Positions 16,572 through 26,406 of a DNA stretch of 64,000 bases are shown piece after piece (position 1 is the first letter of the stretch; the number at the start of each line of letters is the position of its first letter). Position numbers and translations under genes: made by a program. This stretch comes from Treponema denticola. GTDB taxonomy: Bacteria > Spirochaetota > Spirochaetia > Treponematales > Treponemataceae. The DNA lies in NCBI RefSeq assembly GCF_024400535.1, contig NZ_CP038800.1:1550001-1614000 (forward strand), read 5' to 3'. The notes beneath the pieces are model-generated. The model saw only the letters and a list, made by a program, of their open reading frames with translations, did no database searches and was not told the origin of the DNA.

Positions 16572-17117
16572 TTAGGCTTCTTCATCATCTAAATCTGCCG
16601 GGTCTTTTAGTGTATTTGAATCAAAAAGGCGTGACAGTTCTCTTTCAGAATATCTTTTAGATGTTGAAAAGTTTTCTCTTACGGTTTCAATAGTTTCTTG
16701 ATCAAGAATCAGCTTTTTTTCGTCTCGAAGATATATGGCAAAATCTTCAAAAACCGAAAGAGGCAGCCATGGAAAAGCTATTTCAAAAATATTAAACCAT
16801 TGGCAGTAGGGGAGGATATTCTCTTTATTTATAAGTACCCCTTGATCTTTTAACTTATCTCTTTCTTCCGGTCTAAGGGTAAACATTTTTTGATTTAGAA
16901 GCTCGCAATATTCTTGTGTAGAAAAAAGGGCTCCTACTTTTCTTATCAGATCCATTTTATAAACTGAAGGAATATCCGCTAAAATAGAAGCTGTAACGAT
17001 ATTCATACCCTCACTAACAACTTCAAAAGGCTTCTTATTGTCAAAAGAAGCCATCTCTATGCTCTGCTTTATATCCCCTTTTTCTAAAAGAGGGAACAAA
17101 ATTTCATCATTATTCAA
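16572..17117 (-). CDS. unknown Treponema-type protein
   Basis: 181 residues with no recognised domain, no signal peptide and no membrane segment. It is acidic, helical in pattern, and ends in a DPADLDDEEA tail. The start is TTG at 17117, chosen because GGAG lies 7 nt upstream and no in-frame ATG fits better. It lies downstream of the DHH phosphoesterase gene on the same strand with a gap of about 70 nt, so the two may be co-transcribed, though no function follows from that. Confidence 0.65.
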   Translation of the reverse strand: MNNDEILFPLLEKGDIKQSIEMASFDNKKPFEVVSEGMNIVTASILADIPSVYKMDLIRKVGALFSTQEYCELLNQKMFTLRPEERDKLKDQGVLINKENILPYCQWFNIFEIAFPWLPLSVFEDFAIYLRDEKKLILDQETIETVRENFSTSKRYSERELSRLFDSNTLKDPADLDDEEA

Positions 17118-17189
17118 GATACTGCTCCATAATTAAATATTGATTTTATCATATTTTCTAAAAAAACACAATGTTAAAATTTACATATT

Positions 17190-18197
17190 TTATATTTGTG
17201 CCTGCATTTGACTTTCAAACGCTTTGACGAATTTAGGAATCAAGTCATCAAAGCGGCCTTCAATATATAGACCGGACGCCTGTTTATGTCCGCCGCCGCC
17301 GAATGAGACAGCAATTTTGCTTACATCAATTTTATCCAGAGATCTAAAACCTACTGAACAATGCGTCGGTGATTCTTGGCGTACGATGCAGATAGCTTGC
17401 ACCCCTTCTATTGTTTGAATAAGCTGATAAAGAATATCCGAGTCTCTTCCTTCAAGGCCGAATTCTAGTAAGTCATCATAAGTTTCGTAAGAAATAACAA
17501 GCCTTCCATCATAATATCTTTTCATTCTGTTTAGAATTCTGGAAATAAGAATGCGCGATTCAAATTGTTTGCCTCCATTCATTTTCATAAATGTTTGCTT
17601 AGGATTAGCTCCTGCTTTAATTAAACGGGATGCATGGGCAAAAACTTCAGCACTTCTTTCATCCAAGTGCCTAAAAAATCCAGTATCCGTACAAAGGCCG
17701 AAAAACAGTGCATCAGCTTCTTCTTTTGAAAGACATTCTCCAATACTCTCAATGATAGATTGAATTAGATAGGTTGTAGAAGGGGCTTCCGGCATTATAA
17801 GAGAAGTATCAGATTTTTCAGTATTGGTTGCATGATGATCTATTATGATATAATCAAAATTTTTGATTTGACCGCCAATTTCCCCTACACGTTCAAAACT
17901 TGAGCAGTCAAGTATTATTAATCCGGTATTTTCTTTGTTGAATTTGCCCTCAAGTTTATCGGTAAAAAGATTTTCATAAGTCTTTATTTCGGTACGCTTA
18001 AAAGGCCCTGCAGACATTAAAATACAGTTTTTGTTTCTTCTTTTAAGAAAGAGGCTCAGCGCAATACAGCTGCCTATACAATCTCCATCAGGTTCTTTAT
18101 GTCCAGCGATTATGAAATTGTCATAATAATCCAAAAAATCCAATAATTTTTTTGGGATCAGAGGCTCTTTTATATTTAAGCTGTCTTTGTTCTGCAT
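17190..18197 (-). CDS. DHH-family phosphoesterase (NrnA-like nanoRNase / pAp phosphatase)
   Basis: About 335 residues from ATG 18197. The metal-binding motifs of the family are visible: AGHKEPDGDCIGS near residue 32, LDCSSFERVG near 95, and IIIDHHATN near 118, the DHH signature. The C-terminal DHHA1 domain carries the substrate-binding FGGGGHKQASG near 305. NrnA-type enzymes degrade short RNA oligomers and 3'-phosphoadenosine 5'-phosphate; the assignment is from motifs. A longer form from TTG 18218 would include a G7 run. I prefer ATG 18197. The G7 tract (C7 on the plus strand, 18210-18216) lies just upstream of it. Confidence 0.88.
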   Translation of the reverse strand: MQNKDSLNIKEPLIPKKLLDFLDYYDNFIIAGHKEPDGDCIGSCIALSLFLKRRNKNCILMSAGPFKRTEIKTYENLFTDKLEGKFNKENTGLIILDCSSFERVGEIGGQIKNFDYIIIDHHATNTEKSDTSLIMPEAPSTTYLIQSIIESIGECLSKEEADALFFGLCTDTGFFRHLDERSAEVFAHASRLIKAGANPKQTFMKMNGGKQFESRILISRILNRMKRYYDGRLVISYETYDDLLEFGLEGRDSDILYQLIQTIEGVQAICIVRQESPTHCSVGFRSLDKIDVSKIAVSFGGGGHKQASGLYIEGRFDDLIPKFVKAFESQMQAQI

Positions 18198-18211
18198 CTT
18201 ATTCTCACACC

Positions 18212-18271
18212 CCCCCAAGACTGATTTTTCCCTTTTCTAATAAGGGCAAGTGAGACAAAAAAGCTTGGGGG
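18212..18271 (-). terminator. inverted repeat between two minus-strand genes
   Basis: CCCCCAAG (18212-18219) and CTTGGGGG (18264-18271) enclose a smaller CCCTT/AAGGG hairpin. It probably ends the upstream lipid-exported protein gene (18282-18701), although no clear T-run follows on the minus strand. Confidence 0.4.
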
Positions 18272-18281
18272 ACTTTCAATT

Positions 18282-18701
18282 TTAAAATTTTAATTCAAGA
18301 GTTTCAATACCTTCAAATTTAGCATCATACTCATTTGGAGCTTTTAAAGCACCCCATACAGAGTTTTCCAAATCTCGAGGGGCTGCAATTTTTATTTTAT
18401 TGAATTTTCCATCTTTAATGTAGAAAGATAGGTAAGGATTTACTCTCGTATTAACTAACTCCATTCTAGCTCTTCCATCCGCCGGTTCAAGCCATGACTT
18501 TGGGATAAAAACTTCTGCATTTTTTAAGCCGGCTCTTCGATAAATAACATAAAAGCCTTTTGAATGTGCAAAAATTTTTAAGATTTGTACATTTACATAA
18601 TAAATGTCAGCTTCGTCGACTTTTTGTGAAAAAGCCGGAGTAATAGCAAAAAAGGAAAAAATTAAAACAACAAAGATCAAATACAGTATTGATTTTTTCA
18701 T
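18282..18701 (-). CDS. exported protein of unknown function
   Basis: 139 residues from ATG 18701, chosen because GGAGGA lies directly upstream and because it starts a clear signal peptide: basic MKKS, hydrophobic LYLIFVVLIFSFFAI, then a TPAFSQ cleavage-like site near residue 24. The mature part is beta-rich and has no Cys at the cleavage site, so it is probably a soluble periplasmic protein rather than a lipoprotein. No family is recognised. It precedes the DHH phosphoesterase gene on the same strand, with an inverted repeat between them. Confidence 0.7.
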   Translation of the reverse strand: MKKSILYLIFVVLIFSFFAITPAFSQKVDEADIYYVNVQILKIFAHSKGFYVIYRRAGLKNAEVFIPKSWLEPADGRARMELVNTRVNPYLSFYIKDGKFNKIKIAAPRDLENSVWGALKAPNEYDAKFEGIETLELKF

Positions 18702-18827
18702 ACAATCCTCCAGATAATCCATTATACACATAAGCCATGAATTTTGCAAGTGTAAACCTGTAAAAATCTTACAATATTGACAAAGACTTATAAAAAATGC
18801 TATTTTGTTTTATCTAGGAATAAAAAA

Positions 18828-19964
18828 ATGGATAAAATTAGTTTATTTGAAGTTAATAATTCAAAATTATTAAATGAATTTGCTCTTTTACCTTTTGAGC
18901 TTTATAAGAATGATAGTTCATGGGTACCGCCTATTATAAGTGAGTACAAAAAGTACGTGTCCGGAGCCGATAATTCTTTATGTGATGTAGGGCCTCACGT
19001 AAAACTGATTGCGCAGCTTGAGGGCAAAACGGTTGGGCGTATTTTGTACGGTATTGATGAGAAATTGAATGACTATAAACAAATTAAGGCCGGTTATATT
19101 TCTCAATTTGAATGTATTGAAGACTATGCCGTTGCCGAAAAAATGCTTAATGCGGCAAAAGAATGGTTTTTACAAAAAGGTATGGATAGAATTAAAGGGC
19201 CTCTTTCTCTTCCGGGTGGGGAAGATAACCGCGGGTTTATAACCGATAATTTTGAAAACCGTACCTACATAATGAATACATATAACAAAAAATATTATAA
19301 CGATTTTTTTATAAAGTATGGATTTGAAAAATATTGGGATTGCTATGCCTATCATGCCCGTTTTGATGATGTCGATGCAAGCCGCTATGTCCGTTTGGCC
19401 CCCTTGGTAGAAAAACGATACGGTTTCCATGTAGATAATATCGATTTAAAAAATAATGTTGAGCGTGAGGCAGGCGATATTCATTCAATCCTCCTTAATT
19501 CCGAGCCGGAAGAGTGGGAAGACTTTATGCCTATGTCCCGCAAAGAAATAGATATGGTTGTAAAACAGCTTATTTCGTTTGCAGATGAGGAATTGATTTT
19601 TATTGCAAGGAGCAATGAGGGCAAGCCTATCGGATTTAATGTTACCCTTCCTGACTATAACGATGTATTAAAACACCTTAACGGGAAACTTTTCCCGTTC
19701 GGTATCTTTAAATTCCTTTATTACAAGCGTAAAATGAAGCGGCTTAGAACCTTTGTTCTATTTGTCGATCCTAAATATCACAATAAAGGTGTTTCGGCAG
19801 CTATTTATTCCCGTCTTTATCAAGCGGCTATAAAAAAAGGCTATCTGGAGGGCGAAGGTTCCACTATTTGGGAGTATAATATTCCGATGATTACGGATAT
19901 AGAAAAAACAGGGGCAAAAAGGGATATAGTTTATAGAATTTATCAATATCATTTAAACCGATAA
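18828..19964 (+). CDS. GNAT-like acyltransferase-fold protein
   Basis: 378 residues from ATG 18828, preceded by AGGAA; a longer start at 18777 lacks an SD. The opening matches a widespread family annotated as GNAT-superfamily N-acetyltransferases: LLPFELYKNDSSWVPPIISEYKK, then KTVGRILYGID, FECIEDYAVAEKMLNAAKEW, and GMDRIKGPLSLPGGEDNRG. A second GNAT-like half carries KYHNKGVSAAIYSRL, which resembles the acetyl-CoA-binding loop. The substrate is unknown. It stands alone between divergent and unrelated genes. Confidence 0.7.
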   Translation: MDKISLFEVNNSKLLNEFALLPFELYKNDSSWVPPIISEYKKYVSGADNSLCDVGPHVKLIAQLEGKTVGRILYGIDEKLNDYKQIKAGYISQFECIEDYAVAEKMLNAAKEWFLQKGMDRIKGPLSLPGGEDNRGFITDNFENRTYIMNTYNKKYYNDFFIKYGFEKYWDCYAYHARFDDVDASRYVRLAPLVEKRYGFHVDNIDLKNNVEREAGDIHSILLNSEPEEWEDFMPMSRKEIDMVVKQLISFADEELIFIARSNEGKPIGFNVTLPDYNDVLKHLNGKLFPFGIFKFLYYKRKMKRLRTFVLFVDPKYHNKGVSAAIYSRLYQAAIKKGYLEGEGSTIWEYNIPMITDIEKTGAKRDIVYRIYQYHLNR

Positions 19965-20005
19965 TGTATTATTGATATTGTTTGCTCTTTCTAACCGTAA
20001 ACGGC

Positions 20006-20034
20006 TTTACATAAAATATAAATAGTATTATACT
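20006..20034 (+). promoter_or_regulatory. promoter of the aminopeptidase P gene
   Basis: TTTACA at 20006-20011, 17-nt spacer, TATACT at 20029-20034. The SD AGGATGG and ATG 20067 follow. Confidence 0.5.
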
Positions 20035-20066
20035 CAATATAAAATAAATCTTTAGGATGGTTTTAT

Positions 20067-21824
20067 ATGACTGTAAATGATAGAATTGCCGCTTTAAGGC
20101 AAAAAATGAAAGAGCATTCTTTAAGTGCTTATTTAATTCCGTCCTCTGATCCCCATCAGAGCGAATATTTACCTGAAAACTATAAAACACGGGAGTTTAT
20201 CTCCGGTTTTACAGGGTCGGCAGGAACTGTCCTTGTTACAAAGGATAAGGCTGTTTTATGGACTGACGGCAGGTATTTTCTTCAAGCTGAAAAACAGCTT
20301 AAAGGTTCGGTTGTTGAGCTTTATAAAATGCTTGAACCCGGTGTTCCGACAATCAACGAGTTTTTAAAATCTAACTTAAAATCGGGTGAAAAACTCGGAA
20401 TGGACGGTAAGGTTGTTTCCGTTTCAGGTTTCGATTCCATGGAAAAAGAGCTTGAAGGTATAGAACTTGTTACTAATCTCGACCTAATAGGCGAAATATG
20501 GGAAAATCGTCCTCAGGCAGTTTTAAGCAAGGCTTTTATACTCGATGAAAAATATACCGGAAAATCGGCAAAAGAAAAGATTGAAAAAGTCCGCTCAATG
20601 CTTGCCGAAAAAAAGGCAGATTCTACGGTTATCGGAGCCCTCGAAGATGTCTGTTATCTTTTTAATGTCCGAGGAAGGGATATAAGATGTAATCCCGTAG
20701 TTACTGCGTATGCGCTGGTAGATAAAGCAAGAGCCGTTATTTTTATTTCCGAGAAGCAATTAACGGATGATGTTAAGACCTACTTTGCTTCACAAGGTAT
20801 TACGGTAATGGGATATGAAGATGTATTTACAGAAGCAAAAAATCTTAAAGGAACTGTTTACATAGATCCTGCAAGAACAAATGTTTATCTATACAACCAA
20901 ATAAAAGCTAAAACCGAAAAAGGCTTAAACTTAACTTCAACTCTTAAAGCAATAAAAAATGAAGTTGAACTTAAAAACTTCGATTATGCTATGGAAAAAG
21001 ACGGCGCTGCCATGGTAAAAATCCTAAAATGGGTAGAAGAAAATGCCGGAAATGGTATTACAGAATGGGATGTAAGCGAACAACTCTTAAAATTCCGTGC
21101 CGAAGGCAAGGATTTTTTTGAAGAGAGTTTTGAAACTATTTCGGGTTACGGGCCGAACGGAGCTATTATTCACTATGCTCCTTCCCCTGAAAATTCTGCC
21201 AAACTTGAAGCTAAAAGTTTCTTGCTTTTGGACAGCGGCGGTCAGTACTTAGGCGGTACAACAGATATTACTAGGACAATAAAACTTGGAGAGCTTACAG
21301 AGCAGGAAAAAACGGATTATACCCTTGTATTAAAATCCCATATTTCTCTTGCCAGGGCTAAGTTTAAGGCCGGAACTACAGGCCATGCCATAGATACTAT
21401 CCCCAGAGAGCATCTTTGGGCTTATGGAAGGGACTACAAACATGGTACGGGTCACGGGGTAGGTTATGTTCTTTCAGTTCATGAGGGACCTCAATCTATT
21501 TCAAGCCGTTTTTTAGATGTTCCTATGAAGCTTGGTATGGTAACATCCAATGAGCCCGGTCTTTATGTTGCAGGAAGTCATGGTATCCGCATTGAAAGCC
21601 TTGTTGTTACCACCGAATTTAAAACCACCGAAGACGGAGAATTCTATCAATTTAAAACAATAACTCTTTGTCCCATTGATACAAGACCTATTGTTCCCGG
21701 AATTCTATCGGATGATGATATTAAATGGCTCAATGAGTATCATAAAGAGGTTTGTGAAAGGCTTATGCCTTATTTGGATGAAGAACACAAAGCTTTCTTA
21801 AAAGAAAGAACAAAGGCAATTTAA
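20067..21824 (+). CDS. Xaa-Pro aminopeptidase (aminopeptidase P, M24B)
   Basis: 585-residue cytosolic metallopeptidase that removes N-terminal residues preceding proline. It has the long three-domain architecture: two creatinase-like N-terminal domains (SAYLIPSSDPHQSEYLP at about residues 19-35; FTGSAGTVLVT; LWTDGRYFLQAE) and the C-terminal pita-bread catalytic domain. Metal ligands are visible in LLLDSGGQYLGGTTDITRT (Asp pair), GTGHGVGYVLSVHEGP (His), MVTSNEPGLYV (Glu) and GIRIESLV (Glu). Full length and typical end. It fits the peptide-based nutrition of treponemes. Confidence 0.93.
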   Translation: MTVNDRIAALRQKMKEHSLSAYLIPSSDPHQSEYLPENYKTREFISGFTGSAGTVLVTKDKAVLWTDGRYFLQAEKQLKGSVVELYKMLEPGVPTINEFLKSNLKSGEKLGMDGKVVSVSGFDSMEKELEGIELVTNLDLIGEIWENRPQAVLSKAFILDEKYTGKSAKEKIEKVRSMLAEKKADSTVIGALEDVCYLFNVRGRDIRCNPVVTAYALVDKARAVIFISEKQLTDDVKTYFASQGITVMGYEDVFTEAKNLKGTVYIDPARTNVYLYNQIKAKTEKGLNLTSTLKAIKNEVELKNFDYAMEKDGAAMVKILKWVEENAGNGITEWDVSEQLLKFRAEGKDFFEESFETISGYGPNGAIIHYAPSPENSAKLEAKSFLLLDSGGQYLGGTTDITRTIKLGELTEQEKTDYTLVLKSHISLARAKFKAGTTGHAIDTIPREHLWAYGRDYKHGTGHGVGYVLSVHEGPQSISSRFLDVPMKLGMVTSNEPGLYVAGSHGIRIESLVVTTEFKTTEDGEFYQFKTITLCPIDTRPIVPGILSDDDIKWLNEYHKEVCERLMPYLDEEHKAFLKERTKAI

Positions 21825-21863
21825 CCGATAAAAATGTTTTAAACAAAAAAATCATTTTTTTAC

Positions 21864-21892
21864 TCGACAAAGTATGAAAAATGAGGTACAAT
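21864..21892 (+). promoter_or_regulatory. promoter of a small Cys4 protein gene
   Basis: TCGACA at 21864-21869, 17-nt spacer, TACAAT at 21887-21892. Confidence 0.45.
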
Positions 21893-21929
21893 GATATATA
21901 CTGATATAAACAAAGTAAGGAGTATTATT

Positions 21930-22154
21930 ATGAAAACTTTAAATTGTGATATTTGTAGAAAAGAGCTGGTAAATCCTATTGCCGGAAGGACTTACTGGCA
22001 TATCCGCGAATATGACGTATGCGAAGCTTGCAAGGATGCTATTGAGTTTAAGCTAAGGCCTGTAGTTCGAAAGCATTTTCCCTATTCTCAAGACTGGTAT
22101 GAACATGAGTTCATAGCACTTATTGAAAAAGGTATTGCTGCAAGGCGCCCATAA
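21930..22154 (+). CDS. small zinc-finger-like protein
   Basis: 74 residues from ATG 21930, which has AAGGAG at a normal distance; an upstream ATG at 21891 overlaps the promoter -10. Two Cys pairs, CDICRKEL near residues 6-9 and CEACKDA near 33-36, form a likely zinc ribbon or treble-clef site. The C-terminal half is basic and aromatic (RKHFPYSQDWYEHEF). It looks like a small nucleic-acid- or protein-binding protein. No family name can be supported. It is monocistronic, with its own promoter and terminator. Confidence 0.75.
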   Translation: MKTLNCDICRKELVNPIAGRTYWHIREYDVCEACKDAIEFKLRPVVRKHFPYSQDWYEHEFIALIEKGIAARRP

Positions 22155-22166
22155 GAGACTTTAAAA

Positions 22167-22196
22167 AGACCCGATATCTAATCGGGTCTTTTTTTT
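22167..22196 (+). terminator. rho-independent terminator
   Basis: Stem AGACCCGAT (22167-22175) and ATCGGGTCT (22181-22189), 5-nt loop, then seven T. Confidence 0.92.
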
Positions 22197-22206
22197 CATG
22201 GCTCCA

Positions 22207-22235
22207 TTGACATATTTTGTCTTTTTGTGTAATAT
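22207..22235 (+). promoter_or_regulatory. promoter of the yebC-like gene
   Basis: TTGACA at 22207-22212, 17-nt spacer, TAATAT at 22230-22235. Confidence 0.6.
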
Positions 22236-22274
22236 TAAAATCTATTTTTTTTAGAAAGAGAGTAAGGAGTTTTC

Positions 22275-23018
22275 ATGTCAGGACATAGTAAATGGGCGAC
22301 AATTAAACATGCCAAGGGCGCAGCTGATGCTAAAAGAGGCCAGCTGTTTACTAAATTTATCAAAGAAATTTCAATTGCTGCAAAGATGGGAGGCGGAGAT
22401 CCTGCCACTAACCCAAGACTTAGAACAGCTGTTTTAAAAGCTCGTGCTGCAAACATGCCTAAAGACAACATAGAAAGAGCAATTAAGAAGGGCACCGGAG
22501 AGCTTGGAGCTGTAAACTATGAGGAGCTTTTGTATGAAGGCTACGGCCCCGGCGGAGTTGCCGTTTTAGTTGAAGTTTTAACGGACAATAAAAACAGAAC
22601 AGCAGCCAGTGTTCGAAATATTTTTACAAAGAGCGGCGGAAACTTGGGTGCAACAGGTTCCGTAGCTTATATGTTTAACAGAAAAGGCGTTATCGAGTAT
22701 GATGCCGAGGCGGTCAGTGAAGAAGCAATTATGGAAGCCGCTCTTGAAGCCGGAGCCGAAGATATTGCAGCTGAAGACGGAGTTATTACCGTAACAACCG
22801 ACCCCAATGACTTTGCTTCGGTTTTGGAAGCATTACAGGAAAAAGGGTTTGAATCTGTTTCTGCTTCCGTTTCAATGGTTCCGGATACCTATGTAGCTTT
22901 GGATGCCGATACAACTCAAAAAGCCTTAAAAATGATCGATAAGTTGGAAGAGGATGATGATGTTCAGACAGTTTCTTCAAATATCGAAATCCCCGAAGGC
23001 TTTGAAATGCCGGAATAA
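22275..23018 (+). CDS. YebC/PmpR-family protein (TACO1 homologue)
   Basis: 247 residues with the invariant family start, [22 protein letters not shown], followed by FTKFIKEI and the DNA/RNA-binding first domain. Further signatures are [22 protein letters not shown] (about residues 83-104) and the [14 protein letters not shown] segment. Length is standard. Such proteins were named as transcriptional regulators. Recent work supports a role in relieving ribosome stalling at proline-rich stretches. SD AAGGAG precedes the ATG. A strong terminator follows, so it is monocistronic. Confidence 0.95.
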   Translation: MSGHSKWATIKHAKGAADAKRGQLFTKFIKEISIAAKMGGGDPATNPRLRTAVLKARAANMPKDNIERAIKKGTGELGAVNYEELLYEGYGPGGVAVLVEVLTDNKNRTAASVRNIFTKSGGNLGATGSVAYMFNRKGVIEYDAEAVSEEAIMEAALEAGAEDIAAEDGVITVTTDPNDFASVLEALQEKGFESVSASVSMVPDTYVALDADTTQKALKMIDKLEEDDDVQTVSSNIEIPEGFEMPE

Positions 23019-23056
23019 TGTTTGAAAATATTTTGGACAGCCTCTTGTCTAAAAGA

Positions 23057-23097
23057 AAAGCCCTTGCAGCTTAAGCGAAAACTGCGAGGGCTTTTTT
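23057..23097 (+). terminator. rho-independent terminator of the yebC-like gene
   Basis: AAAGCCCTTGCAG (23057-23069) pairs with CTGCGAGGGCTTT (23082-23094), one G-T pair, then T-run. It may also serve the convergent gap gene. Confidence 0.9.
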
Positions 23098-23116
23098 ATT
23101 TTACTTAAATCAAATT

Positions 23117-24184
<1,068 letters not shown>

Positions 24185-24194
24185 TTATTTTTCT

Positions 24195-24223
24195 ATATTA
24201 ACCTATATTAGGATATATGTCAA
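24195..24223 (-). promoter_or_regulatory. gap promoter
   Basis: On the minus strand TTGACA (complement of 24218-24223), 17-nt spacer, TAATAT (complement of 24195-24200), ahead of gap. Confidence 0.65.
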
Positions 24224-24240
24224 CTTTGTTAAAAATTAAG

Positions 24241-25095
24241 TTAATTAATACTAAATTTCAAGCCGGCCTCTGCATTAAAGAAAAACTTTTTAATAGGAGT
24301 TCCGCTTTGGGTCAGCGAAAAAGAAAAGACTGAAGCTCCAAAATTTACAAACCATTGAATATCGCCGGATATGGCATGATTTATACCTGTCTCCACTACA
24401 ATATTACCTATTTTTTCATTCTTTGGACTTGTACCTGATTTTTGAAAATGGTTTATTCTATAAATTATATTTAAAGGAATTCTTACAAGTGAAGGTTTAG
24501 AATATGCAATCGTATAAAAACCTAAATCGGTTATTGATACATGAACATCTTCTGCCGTTTCAACAATGCTTTTATTTTTTTGAGAAATTTTTATAAAGGC
24601 AATTAAATTTTTAAACCTATAGCCGATCTGGAATAGACCGTCTTGCAAATATACATTTTTTTTTGTTGCCGCAATAGGAATAGAAAAATTTGTGTCTAAG
24701 GATGTAAAAAAACCTGTAGGGAGATCAAATGATATTGAAGTACCCAATCCCGGCTGAAAGAGGGTATTTACATTTTGATTATTAAAACCTGCATTAAATA
24801 CGCTTAATGTAGGTCCTATGGATATATTTATCAAATTAGCCGTATAAGCGATTCTACCCCAAATTGTATTTCCTATCCCTAAATCTCTTTGTATTGCTAA
24901 GTATCCGTTTACGCTTTTTCCAAGATTTTCATTTAAAATCAATTTAAAGCCGAAATCCGGAATTTTGCCGGTATTTCCATTTTCGTTAAAAGGAACGTTC
25001 CCTGAGCTGATAGCAGCCTCAATATCCAGAGAAAACAACCCTATTGAACATGTAAAAAGGATTACAATAACTAAGCTTCTTTTTAAGAAATTCAT
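24241..25095 (-). CDS. predicted outer-membrane or exported protein, downstream partner
   Basis: 284 residues from ATG 25095, with a signal peptide (MNFLKRSLVIVILFTCSIGLFS, cleavage near residue 22). The mature part has alternating hydrophobic strands with many Asn, Gly and aromatic residues and ends in AEAGLKFSIN, consistent with a small beta-barrel. The ATG shares a base with the stop of the preceding gene (TGATG), so translation is coupled. An alternative TTG lies three bases upstream. I recognise no family. Treponemes carry many lineage-specific barrel proteins of this kind. Confidence 0.65.
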   Translation of the reverse strand: MNFLKRSLVIVILFTCSIGLFSLDIEAAISSGNVPFNENGNTGKIPDFGFKLILNENLGKSVNGYLAIQRDLGIGNTIWGRIAYTANLINISIGPTLSVFNAGFNNQNVNTLFQPGLGTSISFDLPTGFFTSLDTNFSIPIAATKKNVYLQDGLFQIGYRFKNLIAFIKISQKNKSIVETAEDVHVSITDLGFYTIAYSKPSLVRIPLNIIYRINHFQKSGTSPKNEKIGNIVVETGINHAISGDIQWFVNFGASVFSFSLTQSGTPIKKFFFNAEAGLKFSIN

Positions 25096-26252
25096 CAATA
25101 CACCGCCTTTATAGATATTTGTCCGGTTACCATTTTTGGTACATTATTATAAAGTAAAGGGTTTACAGGCAGACGAAAATCGCACTCAAACCTGCCGATT
25201 CTAAAAGTATAAAAAGGACTTATTAAAAATGAAAAAGAACTAATTACAGCAGGTTTTAATGGATTTAATGAGCCCATTAAATTTATTCCGCCTGCCATAT
25301 TATGCGTTTCAATATTTCCGAAGCTCAAATTCGTACTAATACCTGTAAAAAACGAATCCTTTAATGAAGGATCGCTTATACTTGCAGGCAGCAAAAACAC
25401 CGGAGAAACAAAACAGGCTATAGAAGATGACATAAAATCTTTTTTTATTCTTGCTTCAAATGAAGCATAGAAATTTGACACAAATAACTCAAGGCTTGGT
25501 TTTTCTAATTTTATTTCGGATAAACCTGCTTCAGCAAAAAACTCGTAATCGGTATCGGCATTAAAAAGCATGGCAAAACCGGTTCTTAGTTTGGTTTCAG
25601 ATATATTCAAAGAAAATGCTGCACCGGCAAAAAAATCGAAAGCAAAGAAGTCGAATGATCCTCCCATTCTAAAATCGGATTTTATTCGTAAATCATTTTT
25701 TAGTTTTTCATTCCAATATGCATATATTCCCATATAGAAACCTGAAGAAAGAGTTCCATAAAGCCCTAAACCTGTTCCTTGAATAAAATTTCTAGGGCGA
25801 AAAGCTGAAGACGGATAGTGTTTTCTAAATTCAGGTTCGGACATTTTGATTTTAAGATGCTCTTGTAAAATTGAGTCAGAACCTAAACTATCATATATTC
25901 CGGTAAAAATACCCAAGGAAATAGGCCTATTATTTATATTCGGAAAATTAAGGGAAGCCCCATAAAAACTAAAATCACCCATTTCTTTCGGACTTTGAAT
26001 TGGTGAAAAAAAATCAATAAGTTTATTGATTTTTGCATTAATATCCAGATCAAAATAACATATATGTGAAGGTGAAAACCTAAGTTTTAATGATAAAAGT
26101 GAGTTCGCTGTTATATAAGGCTTGGTATTTAGACCGTAAAAAAGATTTATATTTTCAAAATGAGGCACTGAAAAAGTCTGAGCGGAAACAAGCGGTGCTG
26201 TAAATAAAAAGAGGAACAATAAAATGCTTATTTTTTTGGTTTTTATATTCAT
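25095..26252 (-). CDS. predicted outer-membrane beta-barrel protein
   Basis: 385 residues from ATG 26252, chosen because it starts a good signal peptide (NIKTKKISILLFLFLFTAP, then LVSAQ). The mature protein has repeated amphipathic strands (for example FYMGIYAYWNEKL and FRMGGSFDFFAFDFFAGAAF) typical of a barrel of around sixteen strands. No enzymatic motif is seen. It is the first of two coupled minus-strand genes with similar predicted architecture, so the pair may function together in the outer membrane. The promoter region would overlap that of the divergent cheA operon. Confidence 0.65.
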   Translation of the reverse strand: MNIKTKKISILLFLFLFTAPLVSAQTFSVPHFENINLFYGLNTKPYITANSLLSLKLRFSPSHICYFDLDINAKINKLIDFFSPIQSPKEMGDFSFYGASLNFPNINNRPISLGIFTGIYDSLGSDSILQEHLKIKMSEPEFRKHYPSSAFRPRNFIQGTGLGLYGTLSSGFYMGIYAYWNEKLKNDLRIKSDFRMGGSFDFFAFDFFAGAAFSLNISETKLRTGFAMLFNADTDYEFFAEAGLSEIKLEKPSLELFVSNFYASFEARIKKDFMSSSIACFVSPVFLLPASISDPSLKDSFFTGISTNLSFGNIETHNMAGGINLMGSLNPLKPAVISSFSFLISPFYTFRIGRFECDFRLPVNPLLYNNVPKMVTGQISIKAVY

Positions 26253-26372
26253 ATATCCGTATTTTACACTAAATATCAAAAAAAATCTAGTTAAGTTTAT
26301 AAAAAACTATTGGGAACCTCTAAAAACTTGCTCTATTATAAATAAAAAGTCCAAAAAAAAGTGATTTTCTTC

Positions 26373-26400
26373 TTGACTAATATTGTAAATAGTATAAAAT
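26373..26400 (+). promoter_or_regulatory. promoter of the chemotaxis operon
   Basis: TTGACT at 26373-26378, 16-nt spacer, TAAAAT at 26395-26400. Transcription would start near 26406-26407, which is the cheA ATG itself. Confidence 0.55.
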
Positions 26401-26406
26401 ATATGT

